A DNA stretch of 64,000 bases. It comes from Gleimia sp. 6138-11-ORH1 (GTDB taxonomy: Bacteria; Actinomycetota; Actinomycetes; Actinomycetales; Actinomycetaceae). The stretch is taken from contig NZ_JANUXV010000002.1 in the NCBI RefSeq assembly GCF_024814355.1, forward strand, positions 1 through 64,000, written 5' to 3'. How positions within the stretch are numbered: position 1 is the first letter of the stretch; the number at the start of each line of letters is the position of its first letter. Positions 56,542 to 64,000 of this stretch are shown here, piece after piece. The notes under the pieces were generated by a model. That model saw nothing but the letters and a program-made list of their open reading frames with translations, had not been told where the DNA came from and did no database searches. Position numbers and translations under genes: made by a program.

Positions 56542-59500
56542 TTAGAATTCGCCATTAAAGAATGCGGAGCTAAAATCAATGCTCTCTAAAGAGGCAAGGA
56601 AATCTTCATCAACTTCTCCGGAAACAAAATCTGCTTCAGAGTAGTTTGAAGCCGCCATAGCCTCAGCAGTTGGTTCAACCCGAATATCGTTGTAACGAGC
56701 CAAACCGGTACCAGCTGGAATGAGCTTACCAAGGATAACGTTTTCCTTCAGACCAATCAGCGGATCAGACTTGCCGCTAAGCGCAGCTTCAGTCAAGATC
56801 TTGGTGGTTTCTTGGAAGGAAGCCGCAGCCAACCATGAATCGGTTGCCAAGGACGCCTTAGTAATACCCATTAGCTCAGGACGGCCTGCCGCTGGGCGGC
56901 CACCTTCAGCTACAGTAGCTCGGTTGACGCGCTTGAACTCAATCTCGTCAACTAACTGACCGGGGAGCAAGTTAGTGTCGCCCGGATCATCCAGTACAGT
57001 TACTCGACGGAGCATTTGGCGCACAATCACTTCAATATGCTTAGAGTGAATGTCTACACCCTGGGAACGGTACACTTCCTGCACTTCGTTCACCAGCTGG
57101 CGTTGAGTTTCTGACTTGTTGCGGATACGGAGCATCTTCTTAGGATCGATACGACCGGCAGTCAGAGCAGTACCCACCGCAACGTGTTCACCGTCGGCAA
57201 CTAGCAGTTCTTGACGGCGGGAAACTTCCAGCACCAAATCAGCTTCAGCGTCATCACGAACGATAACGATCTTCCGGTTAGTAGGATCGGTGTCATCGAT
57301 CTTAACGCGTCCAGCTGCTTCAGCCATCAAAGCCTCACCCTTTGGAGTACGGGCTTCGAAAAGTTCCTGCACACGAGGCAGACCCTGGGTAATGTCAGCT
57401 GCGGAAGCTGCACCACCGGTGTGGAAGGTACGCATGGTTAGCTGCGTACCAGGTTCACCAATGGACTGAGCGGCAATAATACCTACAGCTTCACCGATGT
57501 CTACTCGTTTACCAGTTGCCAAAGAGCGACCGTAACAAGCAGCACAGGTACCCACAGCAGATTCACAAGATAGTACAGAACGTACCTTAATCTCGGTGAT
57601 TCCTGCGTCTACCAGCTCGCGAATGAGAACGTCACCCACATCTGCTCCGGCTTTCGCAACTACCTCACCCGCAGCGTTCTTAGCATCTGCTGCCAAGGTA
57701 CGGGCGTAGGCGGTGGTTTCAACCGTGTCTAACTGAACGGCTTTACCGTTTGAATCCAGTTCAGCGATTTGCATAAGCAGGCCACGGCGAGTACCACAGT
57801 CAGCTTCGTGAACGATTACGTCCTGAGAGACGTCCACTAGACGACGAGTCAAGTAACCGGAGTCAGCGGTACGCAACGCGGTATCGGCCAAGCCTTTACG
57901 CGCACCGTGAGTTGCGATGAAGTATTCCAAAACGGAAAGACCTTCACGGTAGTTTGACTTAATTGGACGTTCGATCAGCTTCTGCTTCGGGTCAGACACC
58001 AGACCACGCATACCGGCAACCTGACGGATCTGATCCCAGTTACCACGTGCTCCGGAAGAAACCATCCGGTAGAGGGTGTTACGTTCGGGGAAGGCAGATT
58101 CCATGGTGGTAGCAACTTCCTTAGTAGCTGCAGTCCAGGTTTCTACCAGACCGTTGTAACGTTCTTCTGCGGTGATCAAACCGGTTTCAAAGTCGGCTTG
58201 AATCTTCGCGGCTTCTTCTTCGTACTTAGCTAAGATTTCTGGCTTAGAATCTGGGCTCACAATATCTGGGAAAGCAATGGTGATGCCCGACCAGGTAGAC
58301 CAGTAGAAACCGGCAGATTTAAGGGCGTCTAGTGATTCAGCGACCAGCACCTTCGGGTACAGTTCAGCCAAATCATTAACAATCTTACCCAGCTTCTTCT
58401 TATCAACCACTGCTTCTACGTATGGGTATTCCACCGGAAGCTGTTCGTTGAAGATAGCCCGACCTAGAGAGGTTTCCAACTCTACCGGCTGTCCCGGTTC
58501 CCAACCTTCTGGGGCTTCCCAGTCGGCAGGAGGAACAATCCCCTCCAGGCGAATCCGTGCCCGCGCGTTCAAATGCAGGTAGCCGCGGTCAAAAGCCATA
58601 ATGGCTTCGGCCATGGAAGTGTAACGAGGAACAACTGGGTTTCCTTCATTATCCTTCGCAACTTCCACATTTGGATCGGGGTTAGAGGTCAGGTGGAATA
58701 GACCAATAATCATGTCCTGAGATGGCATGGTTACTGGGCGTCCGTCAGATGGCTTCAGAATGTTATTGGAAGAAAGCATCAAAATGCGTGCTTCTGCCTG
58801 AGCTTCTGCTCCCAGTGGGAGGTGAACTGCCATCTGGTCACCGTCGAAGTCTGCGTTGAACGCACCACAAACCAGTGGGTGTAGCTGAATAGCTTTACCT
58901 TCAATCAGCTGTGGTTCGAATGCCTGAATACCTAAACGGTGCAGGGTTGGTGCACGGTTAAGCAGAACTGGGTGTTCGCGAATTACTTCGTCCAATACGT
59001 CCCAAACCTCTGGGCGGGAACGATCTACCTTACGCTGGGCAGCCTTGATATTTTGCGCGAACTTCTTTTCGATCAGACGTTTCATCACGAAAGGCTTGAA
59101 CAGTTCCAGAGCCATCTGCTTAGGCAGACCACACTGGTGCAGTTTCAGCTGCGGGCCAACCACAATCACTGAACGGCCAGAGTAGTCTACACGCTTACCT
59201 AATAGGTTTTGACGGAAACGACCCTGCTTACCCTTGAGCATGTCAGAAATAGACTTCAGTGGGCGGTTACCTGGACCGGCAACTGCGCGTCCACGACGCC
59301 CATTGTCAAAGAGTGCGTCTACAGATTCTTGTAGCATCCGCTTTTCGTTATTGACAATGATTTCTGGAGCGTTTAGCTCCAGCAGGCGCTTCAAACGGTT
59401 GTTGCGGTTGATAACGCGACGGTAAAGGTCATTCAAGTCAGAAGTCGCAAAGCGACCGCCGTCTAGCTGTACCATTGGGCGCAAATCTGGTGGAATCACC

Positions 59501-60453
59501 GGAATTGCATCCAGTACCATGGCTTCAGGTACGTTATCGGTAGTGAGGAAGGCATTGACTACCTTCAGACGTTTTAAGGCGCGAGTCTTACGCTGCCCGG
59601 TTCCGGTGTTGATAATTTCGCGTAGCGCGTCTGCTTCTGCTTCGAGGTCGAAGTTCTTCAGACGTTCTTGAATCGCGGCAGCACCCATGGATCCCTTGAA
59701 GTAGATACCGTAACGGGATTGGAGTTCGCGGAAGATTAGTTCGTCACCTTCTAAGTCACCAACTTTTAGTTCGCGGAACTTATCCCACACGTTTTCTAAA
59801 CGTTCGATACGCATTTCCCAGTTACGACGTACCGCAGTAATATCGCGTTCTGCCGTGCGTCGTTCCCGGTCGCGGGTTTCCTGCTTCGTGCCCTTTGCTT
59901 CCATTTCAGCTAGGCGGGTTTCTAATGCTTCCGCCAAAGCGTTAATTTCTGCATCGCGGCGAGCTTCCATCCGCTTGCGTTCTACTTCAAGCTCGTTGCT
60001 GAGGGTCTGCAGGTCTTCTCGACGAGCTTCTTCATCAACGGAAGTAATCATGTAGGCAGCAAAGTAGATAACCTTTTCCAGGTCTTTTGGTGCCAGGTCT
60101 AGGAGGTATCCCAGACGTGAAGGAACGCCCTTGAAGTACCAGATGTGGGTTACTGGGGTGGCTAGTTCAATGTGTCCCATACGTTCACGACGTACGTCAG
60201 CACGAGAGATTTCCACTCCACAGCGTTCACAAACGATCCCTTTAAAGCGAACTCGCTTGTACTTGCCACAAGCACATTCCCAGTCACGGGTGGGGCCGAA
60301 GATACGTTCACAGAACAGACCTTCTTTTTCTGGCTTGAGGGTACGGTAGTTAATAGTTTCCGGCTTTTTTACTTCGCCGTGGCTCCAGGCGCGTACATCG
60401 TCGGCAGTTGCCAGTCCAATGTGGAGCTTGTCAAACGCATTTGCATCAATCAC
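56542..60453 (-). CDS. rpoC: RNA polymerase beta' subunit
   Basis: Catalytic subunit holding the active-site magnesium. The N-terminal zinc ribbon uses C60, C62, C75 and C78, and the catalytic [12 protein letters not shown] is at about 532-543. A charged helical insertion at about 140-220 is the known actinobacterial beta' insert. The second zinc site ([13 protein letters not shown]) and trigger helices are present. At 1,303 residues it is typical. It lies 15 nt after rpoB. Confidence 0.98.
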   Translation of the reverse strand: MIDANAFDKLHIGLATADDVRAWSHGEVKKPETINYRTLKPEKEGLFCERIFGPTRDWECACGKYKRVRFKGIVCERCGVEISRADVRRERMGHIELATPVTHIWYFKGVPSRLGYLLDLAPKDLEKVIYFAAYMITSVDEEARREDLQTLSNELEVERKRMEARRDAEINALAEALETRLAEMEAKGTKQETRDRERRTAERDITAVRRNWEMRIERLENVWDKFRELKVGDLEGDELIFRELQSRYGIYFKGSMGAAAIQERLKNFDLEAEADALREIINTGTGQRKTRALKRLKVVNAFLTTDNVPEAMVLDAIPVIPPDLRPMVQLDGGRFATSDLNDLYRRVINRNNRLKRLLELNAPEIIVNNEKRMLQESVDALFDNGRRGRAVAGPGNRPLKSISDMLKGKQGRFRQNLLGKRVDYSGRSVIVVGPQLKLHQCGLPKQMALELFKPFVMKRLIEKKFAQNIKAAQRKVDRSRPEVWDVLDEVIREHPVLLNRAPTLHRLGIQAFEPQLIEGKAIQLHPLVCGAFNADFDGDQMAVHLPLGAEAQAEARILMLSSNNILKPSDGRPVTMPSQDMIIGLFHLTSNPDPNVEVAKDNEGNPVVPRYTSMAEAIMAFDRGYLHLNARARIRLEGIVPPADWEAPEGWEPGQPVELETSLGRAIFNEQLPVEYPYVEAVVDKKKLGKIVNDLAELYPKVLVAESLDALKSAGFYWSTWSGITIAFPDIVSPDSKPEILAKYEEEAAKIQADFETGLITAEERYNGLVETWTAATKEVATTMESAFPERNTLYRMVSSGARGNWDQIRQVAGMRGLVSDPKQKLIERPIKSNYREGLSVLEYFIATHGARKGLADTALRTADSGYLTRRLVDVSQDVIVHEADCGTRRGLLMQIAELDSNGKAVQLDTVETTAYARTLAADAKNAAGEVVAKAGADVGDVLIRELVDAGITEIKVRSVLSCESAVGTCAACYGRSLATGKRVDIGEAVGIIAAQSIGEPGTQLTMRTFHTGGAASAADITQGLPRVQELFEARTPKGEALMAEAAGRVKIDDTDPTNRKIVIVRDDAEADLVLEVSRRQELLVADGEHVAVGTALTAGRIDPKKMLRIRNKSETQRQLVNEVQEVYRSQGVDIHSKHIEVIVRQMLRRVTVLDDPGDTNLLPGQLVDEIEFKRVNRATVAEGGRPAAGRPELMGITKASLATDSWLAAASFQETTKILTEAALSGKSDPLIGLKENVILGKLIPAGTGLARYNDIRVEPTAEAMAASNYSEADFVSGEVDEDFLASLESIDFSSAFFNGEF

Positions 60454-60468
60454 AGTAGTTGCTCCTTA

Positions 60469-63400
60469 TTAGATATCGTCTAAGGTTGCGCCAGCATTTG
60501 GGCGAGTATCCAGGGTAATCCCCAGTTCCTCAGTTGCCGAGCGGCCCACGTCGCGGGAGGTGGTTAAATCAATTGCATTGCCTTCTTTATCCAATGCTTC
60601 CACATCTAGACAGAGTGAACGCATTTCGTACATGAGGACGCGGAAGGATTCTGGGATCCCAGCTTCTGGGATATCTTCACCCTTAACGATGGAATTAACT
60701 ACCGAGACACGGCCCTTCATGTCGTCGGACTTAACAGTTAAGAGTTCCTGCAATGCATAGGCGGCACCGTAGGCTTCCAGTGCCCAAACTTCCATTTCCC
60801 CGAAACGCTGTCCACCGAACTGGGCTTTACCGCCCAGAGGCTGCTGGGTGATCATGGAGTATGGACCGGTTGAACGAGCGTGAATCTTATCATCAACCAG
60901 GTGGTGCAGTTTCAGCATGTAGGTGTAGCCAACTGCGATCGGGTATGGGAATGGTTCCCCGGAGCGTCCGTCAAATAGGCGTGCTTTACCGTCCTCGTTA
61001 ATCAAACGCATTCCGTCGCGGTTTGGTAGCGTGTTGCGGAGCAAGCCCATCAGGGTATCTTGTTCCACACCATCGAATACCGGGGTAGCTACGTTAGTTT
61101 GTGCTGGGGCAGAAAGTCCTTCTTCTGGAATGAACTTCGCCCAGTTTTCACCATTCTTAACTGCTTCGCGTACGTCCCAACCCATAGCTGCAATCCAGCC
61201 CAGGTGGTATTCCAATACCTGTCCTACGTTCATACGACCAGGAACACCCAGTGGGTTAAGGATGATGTCTACTGGTGTGCCGTCTTCTAAGAACGGCATA
61301 TCTTCAACTGGAAGCACCTTAGAGACAACGCCCTTGTTACCGTGGCGGCCAGCGAGCTTATCACCGATGGTGATTTTACGACGCTGTGCAACGTAAACGC
61401 GGACTTTACGGATGATTCCTGGCTGTAGTTCATCATCGCTTGAGTTAGATTCGCGAATTCCGATTACGATACCGGATTCACCGTGTGGAACACGCAGTGA
61501 GGTATCGCGAACCTCACGAGCTTTTTCACCGAAGATGGCGCGCAGCAGGCGTTCTTCTGCGGTAAGTTCAGTTTCACCCTTAGGGGTTACTTTACCTACC
61601 AAAATGTCACCGGAAGAAACTTCAGCACCGATGCGGATAATGCCGCGTTCGTCTAAGTCAGCCAGTGCATCTTCTGCTACGTTTGGCAGATCGCGCGTGA
61701 TTTCTTCATCGCCGAGTTTAGTTTCGCGGGAAGCAACTTCATATTCTTCGATGTGGATCGAAGTGAGAAGGTCTTCTTCAACTACGCGACGGGAAAGAAT
61801 AATTGCGTCTTCGTAGTTCAAGCCTTCCCAGGACATGTAGGCAACCAGGAGGTTCTTACCCAGAGCTAGTTCCCCACCGTCGGTTGCTGGACCGTCAGCG
61901 ATTAGATCGCCGGCTTCAACTCGTTCACCTTCAACTACAACAACGCGTTGGTTAGTGCAGTTACCAGAGTTGGAGCGCTGGAACTTTTCTAAACGGTAAG
62001 AGTCGTAGGAGCCTTCATCGGTGGCCACGGTTACCAGGTCAGCTGATACTTCGGTGACAACCCCGCTGTTGCGGGCGATTACCATTTCCCCTGCGTCGGT
62101 GGCGGCACGACGTTCAATACCGGTACCTACCAGTGGGGCTTCGGTGCGTAGCAATGGCACTGCCTGACGTTGCATGTTTGCGCCCATGAGTGCACGGTTT
62201 GCATCGTCGTGTTCTAGGAATGGAATCATTGCAGTTGCAACGGAAACCATCTGGCGGGCAGAAACGTCCATGAGGGAAATTTCTTCCACAGGTACCAGTG
62301 CAGGGTCTTCACCGGAGATACGGCAAAGTACTTGGTCTTCAACGAAGCGTCCGTCAGCAGTTACTTCTGCTGAGGCCTGTGCGATGGCTTGTCCGTCTTC
62401 TTCGTCTGCGGTTAGGTACAGCAGTTCGTCGGTGACTCGTCCGTCACGGACTACGCGGAATGGGGTTTCCACGAAGCCGAAGGGGTTGATACGCCCGAAG
62501 GTTGCTAGGGAACCGATCAGACCAATGTTTGGACCTTCCGGAGTTTCGATTGGGCACATACGTCCGTAGTGGGATGGGTGCACGTCTCGAACTTCCATGC
62601 CGGCACGGTCACGAGATAGACCGCCTGGCCCCAGTGCAGATAGACGACGTTTGTGAGTCAGTCCAGCTAGCGGGTTATTTTGATCCATGAACTGGGATAG
62701 CTGAGAGGTTCCGAAGAATTCTTTAATCGCTGCCGTAACTGGACGGATATTGATTAGCGAAGTTGGGGTGATGGCTTCGATGTCCTGGGTGGTCATACGT
62801 TCGCGGATTGTGCGTTCCATACGAGCCATACCAGTACGTACCTGTGCCTGGATTAGTTCACCTACTGCGCGGATACGACGGTTACCGAAGTGGTCGATAT
62901 CGTCAGTTTCAAGCGGCAGTTCCACTGCTTTTCCGCCGCGTACACCTGGGAATTTCATGCCTTCACGTTCAAATCCGGTGGTTAAACCGCGTTTGTGCAG
63001 GCTGAGGAGGTATTTCACGGTGGTGACGATGTCTTCAATTCGCAGTGCTGATTCGGTAAGTGGTGCTTCTAAACCAAGCTTCTTGTTGAGCTTGTAGCGA
63101 CCTACTTTAGCCAGATCGTAGCGTTTGGAGTTGAAGTAGAAGTTTTCTAGCAGGTTACGGGCTGCTTCAGCAGATACCTGTTCGCCGGGACGAATCTTCC
63201 GGTAGATGTCGGTGAGTGCTTCGTCTTCAGTTTTTGCGGTGTCCTTTTCTAGGGTTTCTAGGAGGACGGGGAAATCTGCGAATTCTTCACGTATAGCTGA
63301 TTCACTCATTCCCAGTGCTTTGAGGAAGTGAGTTACTGGTTGCTTACGTTTACGGTCGATACGTACGCCTACGGAGTCGCGTTTATCGATTTCGAATTCC

Positions 63401-63981
63401 AGCCAAGCACCCCGAGATGGGATGATCTTTGCTGAGTAGATGGTACGGTCTGAGGTTTTGTCAGATGTAGCTTCGAAGTATACACCCGGGGAACGTACCA
63501 GTTGTGATACTACGACACGTTCGGTTCCGTTGATGATGAAGGTACCCCGGTCAGTCATCAGAGGGAAGTCGCCTAGGAAGACGGTTTGTCCCTTGATTTC
63601 ACCGGTGGTGTGGTTCATGAAGTCTGCTTGTACGTAGAGCGGAGCTTCGTAGGTCTTGTCTTTTTCACGACATTCTTCTACTGAGAACTTTGGTGGTTCA
63701 AAGTAGAATTCTTTAAATGCGAGGGACATGGTTTGTCCCGCGTCTTCAATTGGGGATATTTCGGCGAAGATATCTTCCAAACCTGAGGTGGTTGGAAGGA
63801 GGTTTTCACCGGATGCATTCGCAGTCTCTACTCGTTTCCGCCACTGTTCAGTGCCGAGGAGCCATTCAAAGCTTTCGACCTGGAGGCTGAGAAGATTAGG
63901 AGCCTGCATTGGTTCGCGGAGTTTCGCGAAGGAAATACGTTGCTTAGTATGCCCTTGGGCATTTTTGCTCACTGCAACCAA
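60469..63981 (-). CDS. rpoB: RNA polymerase beta subunit
   Basis: Complete gene of 1,170 residues. The start is TTG at 63981, with AAGGA 6 nt upstream, giving [20 protein letters not shown]; the GTG at 63972 is an alternative. The rifampicin region at about 422-455 ([26 protein letters not shown]) is wild type at the classical resistance positions. Other conserved stretches are [17 protein letters not shown] and the C-terminal [25 protein letters not shown]. It opens rpoB-rpoC; the promoter lies outside the window. Confidence 0.97.
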   Translation of the reverse strand: MVAVSKNAQGHTKQRISFAKLREPMQAPNLLSLQVESFEWLLGTEQWRKRVETANASGENLLPTTSGLEDIFAEISPIEDAGQTMSLAFKEFYFEPPKFSVEECREKDKTYEAPLYVQADFMNHTTGEIKGQTVFLGDFPLMTDRGTFIINGTERVVVSQLVRSPGVYFEATSDKTSDRTIYSAKIIPSRGAWLEFEIDKRDSVGVRIDRKRKQPVTHFLKALGMSESAIREEFADFPVLLETLEKDTAKTEDEALTDIYRKIRPGEQVSAEAARNLLENFYFNSKRYDLAKVGRYKLNKKLGLEAPLTESALRIEDIVTTVKYLLSLHKRGLTTGFEREGMKFPGVRGGKAVELPLETDDIDHFGNRRIRAVGELIQAQVRTGMARMERTIRERMTTQDIEAITPTSLINIRPVTAAIKEFFGTSQLSQFMDQNNPLAGLTHKRRLSALGPGGLSRDRAGMEVRDVHPSHYGRMCPIETPEGPNIGLIGSLATFGRINPFGFVETPFRVVRDGRVTDELLYLTADEEDGQAIAQASAEVTADGRFVEDQVLCRISGEDPALVPVEEISLMDVSARQMVSVATAMIPFLEHDDANRALMGANMQRQAVPLLRTEAPLVGTGIERRAATDAGEMVIARNSGVVTEVSADLVTVATDEGSYDSYRLEKFQRSNSGNCTNQRVVVVEGERVEAGDLIADGPATDGGELALGKNLLVAYMSWEGLNYEDAIILSRRVVEEDLLTSIHIEEYEVASRETKLGDEEITRDLPNVAEDALADLDERGIIRIGAEVSSGDILVGKVTPKGETELTAEERLLRAIFGEKAREVRDTSLRVPHGESGIVIGIRESNSSDDELQPGIIRKVRVYVAQRRKITIGDKLAGRHGNKGVVSKVLPVEDMPFLEDGTPVDIILNPLGVPGRMNVGQVLEYHLGWIAAMGWDVREAVKNGENWAKFIPEEGLSAPAQTNVATPVFDGVEQDTLMGLLRNTLPNRDGMRLINEDGKARLFDGRSGEPFPYPIAVGYTYMLKLHHLVDDKIHARSTGPYSMITQQPLGGKAQFGGQRFGEMEVWALEAYGAAYALQELLTVKSDDMKGRVSVVNSIVKGEDIPEAGIPESFRVLMYEMRSLCLDVEALDKEGNAIDLTTSRDVGRSATEELGITLDTRPNAGATLDDI

Positions 63982-64000
63982 AGGAAATCCTTCCCTATGT

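Overview
The window is a 64 kb piece of an actinobacterial chromosome, most likely from the Actinomycetaceae or a close relative. The evidence is a 3,086-residue type I fatty acid synthase, actinobacterial-type RpoB, RpoC, SdhA and ribosomal proteins, a fused biotin carboxylase/BCCP subunit, a DtxR/IdeR-type iron box and frequent GTG/TTG starts. Base composition looks close to 50% GC by eye, low for the phylum. The genus is not settled by the sequence.

Layout. 1-2.1 kb: the 3' end of a TPR-repeat gene, an unknown lipoprotein and an Excalibur-domain lipoprotein. 2.4-5.9 kb: sdhCAB. 6.1-9.1 kb: alr-tsaE-tsaB-rimI. 9.2-10.2 kb: coaA on the opposite strand. 10.3-14.2 kb: an fbpABC-type iron ABC transporter behind a DtxR/IdeR-like box. 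14.6-17.1 kb: rplM-rpsI-glmM. 17.3-21.4 kb: infA-rpmJ-rpsM-rpsK-rpoA-rplQ-truA. 21.6-24.6 kb: secY-adk-map. 24.8-29.1 kb: the spc ribosomal-protein cluster, rplN to rplO. 29.4-45.4 kb, opposite strand: TetR regulator, birA, accBC, accD, fas, acpS, bioY. 45.5-50.8 kb: the S10 cluster, rpsJ to rpsQ. 51.1 kb: a small membrane protein. 51.6-56.0 kb: rpsL-rpsG-fusA-tuf. 56.5-64.0 kb: rpoB-rpoC.

How it fits together. Most of the window is core gene-expression machinery on the minus strand. The S10 and spc clusters are split exactly between rpsQ and rplN by a 16 kb plus-strand island. That island is a nearly self-contained malonyl-CoA and fatty acid module: biotin uptake (BioY), biotin attachment (BirA), the acyl-CoA carboxylase (AccBC, AccD), the FAS-I megasynthase and the transferase that activates its carrier domain (AcpS), with a TetR regulator at its edge. 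The iron transporter lies between glmM and coaA.

The most unusual feature that no gene explains is a short motif, CGAGGGCG inside a longer consensus close to ATTTCCGAGGGCGKT. I count 16 copies on either strand. Seven are in intergenic DNA, and two form a long inverted repeat between fusA and tuf. Other non-genic structure includes a 16-nt tandem array between coaA and fbpC, a perfect 16-bp palindrome after truA, a hairpin in the rplN leader made of two TTACGTAA palindromes, and many intrinsic-terminator hairpins. I saw no rRNA, tRNA, CRISPR array, insertion sequence or prophage.
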